Source: Actinoplanes siamensis (GTDB lineage: Bacteria; Actinomycetota; Actinomycetes; Mycobacteriales; Micromonosporaceae). From it: DNA of 64,000 bases. The position numbers were made by a program, and so were the translations under genes. Below are positions 1 to 8,006 of the stretch, piece after piece. The first letter of the stretch is position 1. Every line of letters begins with the position of its first letter. Below the pieces are notes generated by a model, which did not search any database, was not told where the DNA came from, and saw only the letters and a list, made by a program, of their open reading frames with translations. The stretch spans positions 1 to 64,000 of the forward strand of contig NZ_BOMW01000004.1 in the NCBI RefSeq assembly GCF_016862395.1. The letters are read 5' to 3'.

Positions 1-2
1 CG

Positions 3-239
3 CCGTCGGTGTCCGCGTCGCCCTCACCGTCGGTGTCCGCGTCGCATCGACCCAAACCGAGCCGGACCACACCGCACCGGGCCGCGCCCAGCGGGGCCAC
101 CCCGCCACCGGCCGCGCCCGTCACCGGGCCGAACGCGGCGGCTATGGCGCTGGCCGGCCTGTACGTCATCGCGTTCGGCGCCACGCTCTACCGGCTCGCC
201 AGCCGGCGCGCGGGGGAACCACCCGCCGACGGCGACTGA
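3..239 (+). CDS. C-terminal end of a Ser/Pro-rich, probably wall-anchored surface protein (partial)
   Basis: The frame is open at the left edge, so only the last 78 or so codons are visible. They encode a Ser/Pro/Ala repeat-like stretch typical of wall-spanning regions. An APVTG motif follows, then about 20 hydrophobic residues, then a basic SRR cluster and a short tail. This order (LPxTG-like motif, hydrophobic segment, positive tail) matches a sortase sorting signal, although the usual leucine is alanine here. If the motif is not functional, the segment would be a simple C-terminal membrane anchor. The globular part and its function lie outside the window. Confidence 0.6.
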   Translation, partial: PSVSASPSPSVSASHRPKPSRTTPHRAAPSGATPPPAAPVTGPNAAAMALAGLYVIAFGATLYRLASRRAGEPPADGD

Positions 240-384
240 CGTCGCGCGCCCTCTACCAACCGGCCTTGCACGACTCGGAGAAGCCCGGCCGCCTTGGCCC
301 AGGCCACCACGATCGCCAATCGGGGAGTTCGGCGCTGCCGCGGGTGCGGAACATCCGGGTACTCCTGCGGGCAGGCGCACCATC

Positions 385-1623
385 TCAGCCGCGAGCCGGC
401 CGGCCGCCGTCGTTCGCCGGGTGGGTCCGGTTGCGTGGCCACGCGGCGTCGGTCGCCGCCCGCAGCAGCCACTCGAGCGGCCCGTGGCGGTGGCGGCGCA
501 TCCACCAGTGGCAGGCCGCCAGCTGCACGACGAAGAGGGTGAGGGCGATGGCGAGCACCCACGGCGGCGACATCCGGCCGACCAGGCCGGCGCCGTATCC
601 GGTGAAGACGAGGGCGCAGACCAGCGACTGGGTGAGGTAGGCGGTGAGGGTCATCCGGCCGGCCGGTGACAGCGCGCGGGCCACCCGGCGGCCCCGGGCG
701 CCGGAGACCCAGCGCAGGAGCAGCGCGGCGTAGGCGGCCGTGAGCAGCGGCGCGGTGACCATGTCCACGCCGAGAGCGAGCAGTTGGTAGGCGGTGCCGG
801 GGTGCTCCAGGCTCGCGTGGGCGTAGACGATTCCACCGAGCAGCCCCACCGGCAGACCGAGCCGGACGATCCGGCGCAGTGTCCGTTCCCGGTGCGTGAG
901 CTCGACCAGGAGGTTGCCCTTGCCGGCGGCCAGGCCGAGCAGGAAGGCGGCCAGGACGGCCGGCGCCTGGAAGAACACCAGCAGCGCCAGGACGTCCGGC
1001 AGCTGCTCCAGATAGGTGGCGACGACCGAGCCGGGGCCGCCCCGCAGCCCCTCGGTGGTGTGCCGCGCCTGCGCGCCGACCGCGGCGACGTCGATGCCGC
1101 CGCCGGCCGACTGTTGGACGGCGGCCAGGATCAGGTAGGCGGCCGCGGTGACGATGAGCAGGGCGATCGCCGCGCGGACCGCGTTCGCCGGCCGCGTCCG
1201 GCGGGCGGCGAGCAGGATCAGCCCCAGGCACGCGTACGTGGTGAGGATGTCCCCCGGGAACAGCACGACGGCGTGGAGGACACCGATCGCGAACAGCGCC
1301 CCGAGGCGGCGGAGGAACCGGGGTACGAGGCGGCTGCCACCGCGCGCCGCCGAAGCCGCCTGCAGGGTGAAGCTGTAGCCGAAGAGGAAGGAGAACAGCA
1401 GGTAGAACTTCGTCTCGAACAGCACCGCCACCCCGTAGCGGACGCCGTCGTCGAGCGGGCTGCCGAACCCGGGATCCTCGAGGCCGGTGCCGTGGTAGGC
1501 GGACGCGAAGTACGTGATGTTGACCATCAGGATGCCCAGGAGCGCGAAGCCGCGCAGCGCGTCGACGGCCGGGATACGTACCGCCGCTCCGCCCGGTGCC
1601 GCCACGTGCCGAACCTCCACCAT
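385..1623 (-). CDS. DUF418 family (YeiB-like) polytopic membrane protein
   Basis: A 412-residue integral membrane protein with many hydrophobic segments. It opens with a soluble stretch and the motif DALRGFALLGI, the N-terminal hallmark of YeiB/DUF418 proteins, and has the family's typical length of about 400 residues. The C-terminal third carries the DUF418-type region with TAYLTQSL. The family resembles acyltransferase-3 membrane proteins, but its substrate is unknown. The ATG is supported by a GGAGG five bases upstream. It diverges from a GNAT-PaaX operon; two AACG/CGTT palindromes lie just upstream of its ribosome binding site, so the PaaX-type regulator may also control it. Confidence 0.85.
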   Translation of the reverse strand: MVEVRHVAAPGGAAVRIPAVDALRGFALLGILMVNITYFASAYHGTGLEDPGFGSPLDDGVRYGVAVLFETKFYLLFSFLFGYSFTLQAASAARGGSRLVPRFLRRLGALFAIGVLHAVVLFPGDILTTYACLGLILLAARRTRPANAVRAAIALLIVTAAAYLILAAVQQSAGGGIDVAAVGAQARHTTEGLRGGPGSVVATYLEQLPDVLALLVFFQAPAVLAAFLLGLAAGKGNLLVELTHRERTLRRIVRLGLPVGLLGGIVYAHASLEHPGTAYQLLALGVDMVTAPLLTAAYAALLLRWVSGARGRRVARALSPAGRMTLTAYLTQSLVCALVFTGYGAGLVGRMSPPWVLAIALTLFVVQLAACHWWMRRHRHGPLEWLLRAATDAAWPRNRTHPANDGGRPARG

Positions 1624-1635
1624 GCCGCCTCCAAA

Positions 1636-1686
1636 CTATCAATACTAAAACGATCGTTGCGCCGATGAACGTATCGTTGCTGATAG
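1636..1686. promoter_or_regulatory. Twin palindromic operator in the divergent promoter region
   Basis: Two related palindromes sit back to back: AACGATCGTT at 1649-1658 (perfect) and AACGTATCGTT at 1668-1678 (AACG and CGTT arms around three bases). Their centres are about two helical turns apart. An outer pair CTATCA (1636-1641) and TGATAG (1681-1686) frames them. The block is AT-rich compared with its surroundings and lies between the DUF418 gene and the GNAT-PaaX operon. The likely ligand is the PaaX-family protein encoded two genes away, which is an inference from position. Confidence 0.6.
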
Positions 1687-1725
1687 ACTTTGAGGAAGTC
1701 ACCTTGGCGGCAAGGAGAAGTGACA

Positions 1726-2349
1726 GTGGACACAGCAGAAAGCGGTTCGATCACCGTGCGACGGGGCGTTCCCGCGGGCGCCGAGCGCCGGGTGGCCGAG
1801 CTGTACTGGGAGGCGTTCGGCCGCAAACTGGGCGCGGCCCTGAACCCGCCGGAGACGGGACGGCGCTTCATCGCCACCCACCTACGACGTGACCGTGCGG
1901 TGGTCGCCCTCGCCAGGAACCGGGTGGTGGGCGTCGCCGGATTCAAGCTGGACGGCCGGGGGCTCACCGGTGGCGGCGCCACCGACGTCCTCAAGACCTA
2001 CGGCGCGGTCCGGGGCCTGCCTCGGCTGGCGCTTCTCGCCCTGCTGGAACGCGACCCGGCGGCTGGGCAGCTCGTCATGGACGGCATCGCCGTCGACGCG
2101 GACCATCGGGGCCGCGGTATCGGCGGCGTTCTGCTCGCGGAGATCGTCCGCGTCGCTGCCGAGAATCGCTGCGGCCAGGTGCGTCTGGACGTCATCGACG
2201 TCAACCCGCGCGCCCGGGCGTTGTACGAGCGGCACGGGTTCACGGCGGTCCGCACCGAGCAGACCCCCTTCCTGAGGCGGCTGATGGGCTTCGGCGCCGT
2301 CACCACCATGCACCGCGATGTCGGCACGGCACGGAACCAAGCCCGGTGA
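1726..2349 (+). CDS. GNAT family N-acetyltransferase
   Basis: A 207-residue cytoplasmic acetyltransferase of the GCN5-related superfamily, which moves acetyl from acetyl-CoA to an amine; the substrate is unknown. The acetyl-CoA binding motif A is clear in the second half: a beta strand (MDGIAVDADH), then RGRGIGG and a helix. Near the end, NPRARALYERHGF is the usual beta-bulge/helix segment before the C-terminal strand. The frame extends upstream to a TTG at 1690, but the GTG at 1726 has AAGGAG eight bases before it and is preferred. Its stop overlaps the start of the PaaX-type gene by four bases, so the two are translationally coupled. Confidence 0.85.
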   Translation: MDTAESGSITVRRGVPAGAERRVAELYWEAFGRKLGAALNPPETGRRFIATHLRRDRAVVALARNRVVGVAGFKLDGRGLTGGGATDVLKTYGAVRGLPRLALLALLERDPAAGQLVMDGIAVDADHRGRGIGGVLLAEIVRVAAENRCGQVRLDVIDVNPRARALYERHGFTAVRTEQTPFLRRLMGFGAVTTMHRDVGTARNQAR

Positions 2350-3206
2350 TCACCACCCGCCTGCTGGTCCATGCGATGGTGCGCGAGGACGGCACGGTCG
2401 ACGCGGACGAGCTGTACACCATCGCGGGTGCCCTCGGCATGACCGACCAGCAAGTGCGTCTGTGCATCAAACGGCTCGTGGCCGAGGGCCGATTCACCCA
2501 CGAGGGCCGCGGCCGGAGGGCGGTGCTGCGCACCACCGCCGACATCACCGGCGCCATCGCCCCGGAGACCGGTTACGTCCGGTACGCCTACCGCCAGGAT
2601 CGCGGCGAGGCCCCGTGGGACGGCACCTGGCACCTACTCGCGTTCGCGATCCCCGAATCGGCCCGCGCCGCCCGCGACTCCCTGCGCGACACCATCCTGC
2701 GGCTGGGTGCCGCCGCGATACAGGGCGGACTGTACGTGACCGCCAATCCCGTCGCGCCGCACGTCGAGGCCGCCGCCCGGCAGCTCGGCGTCCTCGGCTC
2801 CCTCACCGTGCTCACCACCCGGGACCTGCGACTGGGCGAGCACCGCGATCCCGCCACGCTCGCCGCCCGGCTGTGGCCCCTCGACGACATCGCCGAGCGC
2901 TACGACCGGCTCGCCGCCCTCGCCCGGGCCGGCCTCGACCGGCTCGGCGACACCGCCCCGCTCGCGGAGACCGACCAGCTCGTGATCGCCCTCGAACTCG
3001 CCGCCGAGTTCACCGACGCCATGAATCCCGATCCGCTCCTTCCGCCCGAGCTGCTTCCGCAGCCCTGGAGCGGCACCCACGCCCGCCACCTCGCGGCCCT
3101 GTGCTGGACCCGCCTGCTCGAACGCGGACCGGAGGCGACCGGCGGGGCACGGCCCCGGCTGTTCCGGCTCTACGCCGACGTCATCCGCGAGGCGGCCCAC
3201 CCCTGA
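2346..3206 (+). CDS. PaaX family transcriptional regulator
   Basis: A 286-residue protein of PaaX length and layout. The N-terminal 65 residues form a winged helix-turn-helix (ALGMTDQQVRLCIKRLVAEGRF). The central part has the PaaX hallmark WDGTWHLLAFAIPE followed by RAARDSLRDTILRLGAAAIQGGLYVT, here split by eye into LAFAIPE and LGAAAIQGGLYV. The C-terminal PaaX domain ends with a helical segment. PaaX proteins repress phenylacetate genes in enteric bacteria, but many actinobacterial members control unrelated neighbours. Here it is coupled to a GNAT gene and faces a DUF418 gene across a double palindrome, so local autoregulation is likely. Its effector is unknown. Confidence 0.85.
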   Translation: MITTRLLVHAMVREDGTVDADELYTIAGALGMTDQQVRLCIKRLVAEGRFTHEGRGRRAVLRTTADITGAIAPETGYVRYAYRQDRGEAPWDGTWHLLAFAIPESARAARDSLRDTILRLGAAAIQGGLYVTANPVAPHVEAAARQLGVLGSLTVLTTRDLRLGEHRDPATLAARLWPLDDIAERYDRLAALARAGLDRLGDTAPLAETDQLVIALELAAEFTDAMNPDPLLPPELLPQPWSGTHARHLAALCWTRLLERGPEATGGARPRLFRLYADVIREAAHP

Positions 3207-3235
3207 TGGCGAGGAGGGGGGTGGGCGCCTGCGAT

Positions 3236-3271
3236 CGGGCCGGGCCGCTCCCGCAGAAGCGGCCCGGCCCG
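3236..3271. terminator. Bidirectional GC hairpin terminator
   Basis: A perfect 14-bp stem (3236-3249 and 3258-3271) with an 8-base loop lies between the convergent PaaX-type gene and the DUF1648 gene. There is no T-run, as is common in high-GC actinobacteria. Confidence 0.75.
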
Positions 3272-3314
3272 CAGAGCTCGCCGCCGGAGGCGCAGGGCGG
3301 CGTCCGGCCGTGTC

Positions 3315-4283
3315 CTATGCCGCCCGGGAGCGCTCCGCCAGCGTGTTGAGCAGGGCCGCGCCGGTGGCCGCGTCGCCGACCGTGACCACGAACGAGCGAT
3401 CCGCGCTGCGCTCGACCAGCAGGCTCTCGCCGGCCCGAAGGACCACCCCGACCCGGCCCCGGCGTCCGACCCGCCAGCCCCAGCCGCCGAACTCACGAAT
3501 CGGCCGGACCTCGGCGACCGACGCCCGCTCGACCTCCTCCAGCGGGATGTGGGTGCCCGGCCAGCCCAGCACCGAGCGGACGGTCAGGCCTGTCGCGTCG
3601 ACCCGGACCGTGAAGGCGAACATCGCCGCGAACAGGGCGGCCAGCAGGACCGGCACGATCAGCAGCGCCCACTCGCGCAGCACGACGGCGAGCACGGCGA
3701 CGACGGCGATCGCGAGGGCGCCGGCGATCAGGCCGGGGCCGCCGTCGGCGCGGTGGATCCAGACGGCGCGCTCGTCGCCGCCCAGCGCCAGGCGTGGGGC
3801 GTCCGGCCCGACGGGTCCGCCGGCCGGCTCGCGCGGGTCCTTCCGGACCAGCAGCGCCGCGACGACCGCGGGCGCCAGCGGCAGCACCAGCAGGCCGGCG
3901 ACGGCCCAGCCGGGCAGTGTCGCCCGGCTCGCGTCGGTCAGCCCGCGCTGGACGCCGGCGGTGAACAGCAGCAGGCAGGCGCCGAAGCCACCGGCCCAGA
4001 CAGCGGACGCCGCGACGAGCCGGCGGGTGGTCGCGGTGCTCCCCCAGAACCAGCCGATCGCGGCGAACAGCGCGAGGAGCAGCACCACCAGGACGCCGGT
4101 GCTGAGCGTCAGCGCTTTCAGGGAGGAGAACCCATCCGGCACGGACGACCGGCCGCCCCAGTGCGAGGCGAGCGGGTCCGGCAGGTCGTCACGCCAGGAC
4201 CACACCACGGTGGCGGCGATCGCGACCAGCACGAGCGCGGTCAGTGACGAGAAAAGGACTGTCGTGCGGGACGGGGCGGTCAT
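3315..4283 (-). CDS. DUF1648-type membrane protein
   Basis: A 322-residue membrane protein. The first hydrophobic segment is followed by DDLPDPLASHWGG, the signature of DUF1648, the N-terminal domain also found in SdpI-type immunity proteins and extracytoplasmic regulators. Several more membrane segments follow (around residues 55-80, 95-115, 130-150 and 195-235), and the C-terminal 90 residues look soluble and PH-like. Its start overlaps the stop of the upstream YtrA-type GntR regulator by four bases, the usual coupling for this pair. A role in envelope stress or peptide-antibiotic protection is plausible from the family, but nothing here proves it. Confidence 0.75.
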   Translation of the reverse strand: MTAPSRTTVLFSSLTALVLVAIAATVVWSWRDDLPDPLASHWGGRSSVPDGFSSLKALTLSTGVLVVLLLALFAAIGWFWGSTATTRRLVAASAVWAGGFGACLLLFTAGVQRGLTDASRATLPGWAVAGLLVLPLAPAVVAALLVRKDPREPAGGPVGPDAPRLALGGDERAVWIHRADGGPGLIAGALAIAVVAVLAVVLREWALLIVPVLLAALFAAMFAFTVRVDATGLTVRSVLGWPGTHIPLEEVERASVAEVRPIREFGGWGWRVGRRGRVGVVLRAGESLLVERSADRSFVVTVGDAATGAALLNTLAERSRAA

Positions 4284-4636
4284 CGGCTCATCGCTTCCTT
4301 GAGCAGGGCGGTCAGGGTCTCGGCGGACAGGTTCGCGGCGCGGGCCGCGCGGACCAGGGCGGCCAGCGCGCTGTCGACCGGGGACAGATCGGCGGCCGCG
4401 CGGCTGGTGACCACCGCTCCCCGGCCCCGGCGCAACTCGATCAGGCCCTCGTCGCGCAGCTGCTGATACGCCTTGAGGACGGTGTGGACGTTGAGCTCCA
4501 GCGAGTCGGCGAGGTCCCGGGCGGCCGGCAGGCGGTCGCCGGGCACCAGGTCGCCGCGGGCCGCCGCGAGACGTGCCTGGGCGGCGAGCTGCGCGTAGAG
4601 CGGCTCGTCGCTGACGGGATCGATTCTCCAGAGCAT
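4280..4636 (-). CDS. GntR family regulator, YtrA subfamily
   Basis: A 118-residue repressor. The first 75 residues form the GntR winged helix (PLYAQLAAQ near the start, then ARDLADSLELNVHTVLKAY as the helix-turn-helix). The tail is a short helical region of about 40 residues instead of a ligand domain, which defines the YtrA subfamily. Such regulators usually control the membrane-protein or ABC-transporter operon they head, and this one is coupled by a four-base overlap to a DUF1648 membrane protein. A perfect inverted repeat 13-39 bases upstream of its ATG is the probable autoregulatory operator. Confidence 0.9.
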   Translation of the reverse strand: MLWRIDPVSDEPLYAQLAAQARLAAARGDLVPGDRLPAARDLADSLELNVHTVLKAYQQLRDEGLIELRRGRGAVVTSRAAADLSPVDSALAALVRAARAANLSAETLTALLKEAMSR

Positions 4637-4648
4637 GACTCGCAGACT

Positions 4649-4675
4649 ACTTGTTCTAGGCCAACTAGAACAAGT
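4649..4675. promoter_or_regulatory. GntR (YtrA-type) operator
   Basis: A perfect inverted repeat with 11-bp arms: ACTTGTTCTAG at 4649-4659 and CTAGAACAAGT at 4665-4675, with a 5-base spacer. It lies directly upstream of the GntR gene, within its expected promoter, so binding would block transcription of the GntR-DUF1648 operon. Confidence 0.8.
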
Positions 4676-4743
4676 TCATTTTGTGCCCGATCGGGCGCGG
4701 GCCGGTGAATCGATCAGGCCGGGCGCGGCATGCTGGAGACGGA

Positions 4744-5193
4744 ATGCGCATCTACTACCAGGACGCCGACATCACGGTGGCCGCCTCGGGCGTCGAGGTG
4801 GGTGGCCGGCGATACCCGTTGGCCGAGATCGAGGGCGCCTGGCGGCAGGCTCGGCGCGCGGTCGGCCGCCGGGTGCTGACCTCGCTCGCGGTGCTGCTCG
4901 TGGTGCTCGCCGCCGAGGTGCTGATCGTGCTGCTCACCCGGTGGGTGTGGGCCGGGCGCACGCTCGCGGTGGTCGCCGCGGCGCTGCTGGTCCGGGTGGT
5001 CGCGCAGCTCATGGCCGGCACGTCGGCGCTGCAGGCGGTGGAGGACATCCGGCGCTACGGGCGCTCGCGCGAGCTGTGGGTCAGCGTCGCCCACGCGCCG
5101 GTGCTGCTGATCTGCACCGACGACGCCATCCGGTACGGCCAGGTCTGCCGGGCACTGACCCGCGCCCTGGACGACCGGGACGACCGGGGCTGA
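4744..5193 (+). CDS. Small two-TM protein, DUF6232-like
   Basis: A 149-residue protein of unknown function. The first 35 residues look like a beta-rich PH-like start (YYQDADITV, then VGGRRYPLAEIEGAW). Two hydrophobic segments follow at about residues 40-62 and 70-90, then a soluble tail that includes HAPVLLICTDD. This layout matches actinobacterial proteins grouped as DUF6232. The ATG at 4744 has a GGAGACGGA sequence just upstream; an earlier in-frame TTG-type start (4681) would add an unlikely Arg/Gly leader. It is transcribed away from the GntR operon and may share the palindrome-containing promoter region. Confidence 0.7.
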   Translation: MRIYYQDADITVAASGVEVGGRRYPLAEIEGAWRQARRAVGRRVLTSLAVLLVVLAAEVLIVLLTRWVWAGRTLAVVAAALLVRVVAQLMAGTSALQAVEDIRRYGRSRELWVSVAHAPVLLICTDDAIRYGQVCRALTRALDDRDDRG

Positions 5194-5389
5194 AGCGCAT
5201 CGCACGATCGGGCCGACGCGACTGTCCACCACCCGCACGATCGGGACGACAGATACTGAAAACAACTACCGGTACGACCGGGGTTGAAAACGCCCCCTGC
5301 CGGGCAAGGTGGTCGTTACGGCGCCGCCCGGGTTCGAGTGGTCACGGTCCCCGTGCCCGGTCGTGACGGTCCGCCGGTCCCGCCCTGGA

Positions 5390-5890
5390 TCACGATCCGG
5401 GCGGGGCGAGCGGCGGGCGCTCCTCGTCCCCCGGCCGCCGCTCCACCAGCCGGGCCAGATTGGCCAGGGCCATCCGGGTACCCGCCTCGTTGTCGGCCGG
5501 CCGAACCCCGCCGGGCAGGCCCTCGTGCTCGACGAGCACCTCGGTGCCGCCGCCGGCGTCGGTGAGCGTCGTGGTCATCGTCATGACGCCGGCGAAGCCG
5601 GGATCCGCGGTCTCGAACTCGATCACCTCGACCACCTGCTCGTCCGGGACGAGCCTGCGGAAATGACCGTGGTACGTGTCGGTGTGCGCCTCGGACTTGC
5701 CGGAGTTCTCCGGCGCCCGGTAGGTGAGCGAGACCCGGAACGTGCCGCCCTCGCGGGGGTGGAACTCGTGCACGTGGCCGGTCATCCCGTCGGGCACCCG
5801 CCACGCGGCGATCGCGGCCGCGTCCAGGAGCGCGCGGTAGACGACCGGGCGCGGGGCGCGGACGAGGCGGGAGACCCGGGTCGCGCTCAT
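5390..5890 (-). CDS. SRPBCC / AHSA1 family protein
   Basis: A 166-residue single-domain protein of the START-like (SRPBCC) superfamily. The N-terminus (TRVSRLVRAPRPVVYRAL) is the first strand and helix. The core has the AHSA1 pattern: a W near residue 30, GGTFRVSLTY in the middle, and a C-terminal helix with the motif GTRMALANLARLVE. These proteins form a hydrophobic cavity; some help Hsp90, while many in actinobacteria have unknown ligands. The SPW gene lies just upstream on the same strand (31 bases apart), so the two may be co-transcribed, though no functional link is known. Confidence 0.85.
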   Translation of the reverse strand: MSATRVSRLVRAPRPVVYRALLDAAAIAAWRVPDGMTGHVHEFHPREGGTFRVSLTYRAPENSGKSEAHTDTYHGHFRRLVPDEQVVEVIEFETADPGFAGVMTMTTTLTDAGGGTEVLVEHEGLPGGVRPADNEAGTRMALANLARLVERRPGDEERPPLAPPGS

Positions 5891-5921
5891 CGGACGAGGG
5901 TACCGTGCCCCGGGCGTACGC

Positions 5922-6344
5922 CTAATCGGTCGATCTCGATCCGCCGCCGCGCGGAGACCGCATGCTGAGCGCGCTCAGCACGATGACGGCGAAGCCGGTC
6001 AGCAGGTCGTTCCAGAGGGCGGTGGTGGAGTCGGCGTAGCCGCGGACGAACGGCGAGGCCATCACCCAGGCGCCGACCAGGGCGGTGACCACGCTGACCG
6101 GGCCGGTGCCGGCCGGGTGGACGGCCCGCAGGTAGGCCAGCGCCACCAGGGCCAGGCCGGCGATCACGTCGCTCCACCCGGCGTACGGCACGGTCGCCAC
6201 GTTGTGGTCGAACAGCAACGGGGATGCGGTCAGCCAGGCGCCGAGCAACACGGTGAGCTCGCTCGGCGTGTGGGTGAGCTCGAAGATCACCCGCCGCCCG
6301 CCGCGGACCGGGTGCCAGTGCCGTAGAGGTGGGCTCAGGTGCAT
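5922..6344 (-). CDS. SPW-repeat membrane protein
   Basis: A 140-residue integral membrane protein of two similar halves, each with a pair of hydrophobic segments. The family hallmark is visible twice as LGAWLTASPLLF and VGAWVMASPFV, followed by a W-N/S-D stretch (GWSDVIAG and LWNDLLTG). SPW proteins are widespread in high-GC bacteria but have no assigned function. The ATG at 6344 has a GGGGGAG sequence upstream; the open frame continues 47 codons further with Arg-rich sequence that is unlikely to be coding. Confidence 0.85.
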   Translation of the reverse strand: MHLSPPLRHWHPVRGGRRVIFELTHTPSELTVLLGAWLTASPLLFDHNVATVPYAGWSDVIAGLALVALAYLRAVHPAGTGPVSVVTALVGAWVMASPFVRGYADSTTALWNDLLTGFAVIVLSALSMRSPRGGGSRSTD

Positions 6345-6573
6345 GGTTCTCCCCCGTTTCGGTTCGTCCCGGCTCTCGGTGCCCCGTTCACGATGCCACG
6401 TCCGGGCGGCCCGAACCCGCGCTCTCGGCATCCTGTGCCCGCTGACAGCCGGCCGGGCGACCTCGGCGCCGGCCCGAGGGATCATCGCGACGCGCCGGCG
6501 CCCGGGGGTCGGCCACCGGGCGTGGGCGACGGCGGCGGAGGGCCGGATGCCGCGACTGCTGGCGGACGCCTGC

Positions 6574-6834
6574 TCACCAGGTGACCGCCGGCGCCGGGGT
6601 GTACTCGAACCAGTCGAAGCGCACCGTGCCGGCCGCCGCGAACATGCCGATCACCCGGCCGGTGAAGCCACCGGTCACCTCGGTCGACAGGTAGCGACCG
6701 TCCAGCGTGGCCAGCGCGGTGAACGTGCCGTCCGGCTCCTCGACGCCGAGCGCGAGCGTGTCCGGCCCGTCGCACGGATCCCGCACCTCGCCGGCGAGCA
6801 CGTCGACCCGCAGGATTACCGGCCCGGACGGCAC
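6574..6834 (-). pseudogene. Remnant of a GH43-type xylosidase C-terminal domain
   Basis: The last 80 or so codons of an open frame read like the end of the concanavalin-like C-terminal domain of family-43 beta-xylosidases: an L-x-V strand, then DGRYLSTEVTGGFTG, a VIGMFA strand and the closing FDWFEY motif. The rest of the roughly 500-residue enzyme is absent: upstream codons turn into Pro/Arg-rich sequence and the next gene (WYL regulator) ends at 6987. This is a 5'-truncated fragment left by deletion. It could be mistaken for an intact small protein but has no start or ribosome binding site of its own. Confidence 0.65.
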
Positions 6835-6986
6835 ACCCGGCACCCGGGATGGCGGCGCTGGACACCCCCGACCCTGCGCCGGGCTGCTGCCCGCGCGGCG
6901 GTCCCCGGCGCCGGCGGTCTCGGGCTGTGGATGTGCCACCAGGTGTGCGCGTTCGTCGGCCTGCACCGCGGTCCGGACCGCTGCGG

Positions 6987-7952
6987 TCACCGGGGAGCCG
7001 GCCGCAGGGCGGCGGTGAACCGCGCCGCCACCGCCGCCACCGCCGCGCGCAGCTCCGGTCCCTCCTCGACGGTGAACCGGAACGGCACGGCCGCCAGCCA
7101 CTCCTGCGCGTACATCGCCGGGTTCCGCGTGCTGCCGGTCAGCACACAGCGGTCGCCGTCGGCCGCGAGCTGCCCCATCGGCCCCCGGATCCAGGGCGCC
7201 ACCTCGCCGAACGGCGCGTGGAACACCAGCCGGACCGGGAATTGCCACCCCAGGCCCAGATGCCGCTCCAGCATGGCGACCGGGTCCAGGCCGGCGGGTG
7301 CGACGAAGTCCGGACCGATGTCCCGTACGGCGTGCACACGGTCCACCCGGTACGTGCGGACCTCGCCGGCGCGGTGCGAGTGGCACAGCAGATACCACCG
7401 CCCGAAACGGACCACCACCGCCCACGGGTCCACCTCGGCGTCGTAGCGGTCGCCGCCCTCCCGACCGTAGGTGATCACCACGCGCCGGCGGGCGGCGACC
7501 GCGCCGACCAGGGCGCTGGTGAGAGCCGGGCTGGGCCGGGACGCCCGCGGGTCGGGGGCGGCCGCGGCGTACGCCCGGAGAGCCGCCGCCTGCCGGCCCA
7601 CGCCCTCCGGCAGCGCCCGGATCACCCGGCTCAGCGCGGCGCCCACCGGGTCCTCGGCGTCGATCGCGGCCGGCTGCCCGTCGAGGACCGCCATCACCAG
7701 GCCGAGCGCCTGCTCCTCGGTGAAGACCACAGGCGGCAGCCGGGTGCCGCGGCCGAGCCGGTACCCGCCGTACGGCCCGCGCACCGACTGGACCGGGACA
7801 CCTGCCTCCCGCAGGATCGCGATGTACCGCCTGGCGGCGCGCTCGGTGACCCCGAGCAGCCCGGCCAGCTGATCGGCTGTCGCCCCGGGGCGGTCGCGCA
7901 GGATCTCCAGGGTGCGCAGGGCGCGGGCGGTCGGGCTCGGTCCCGTCGGCAT
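6987..7952 (-). CDS. WYL domain transcriptional regulator (YafY-like)
   Basis: A 321-residue regulator. The N-terminal helix-turn-helix spans about residues 8-60 (DQLAGLLGVTERAARRYIA), with the usual wing PYGGYRLGRG. The WYL domain covers about residues 140-215, including VITYGRE and the name-giving RWYLLCH. The C-terminal WCX-like extension follows. WYL domains sense nucleic-acid or small ligands, and YafY-type members usually control the divergent neighbour. Here the neighbour is an alpha/beta hydrolase gene starting 54 bases away, so repression or activation of that gene is likely. The ATG was chosen because the sequence upstream loses family-like character. Confidence 0.9.
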   Translation of the reverse strand: MPTGPSPTARALRTLEILRDRPGATADQLAGLLGVTERAARRYIAILREAGVPVQSVRGPYGGYRLGRGTRLPPVVFTEEQALGLVMAVLDGQPAAIDAEDPVGAALSRVIRALPEGVGRQAAALRAYAAAAPDPRASRPSPALTSALVGAVAARRRVVITYGREGGDRYDAEVDPWAVVVRFGRWYLLCHSHRAGEVRTYRVDRVHAVRDIGPDFVAPAGLDPVAMLERHLGLGWQFPVRLVFHAPFGEVAPWIRGPMGQLAADGDRCVLTGSTRNPAMYAQEWLAAVPFRFTVEEGPELRAAVAAVAARFTAALRPAPR

Positions 7953-8006
7953 GACCCGCACGGTACCGGAAGCCGATCGTCCGGAATCCCCGCTACGTTG
8001 ATCTCC

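Noticed and set aside
5181-5290. Short direct repeats (GCACGATCGGG twice; CGACCGGGGyTGAA twice)
   Set aside because: Too short and few to call a CRISPR or mobile element; probably local slippage after the DUF6232-like gene.
5320-5345. GGTTCGAGT, similar to a tRNA T-loop
   Set aside because: No acceptor, D- or anticodon stem can be built around it.
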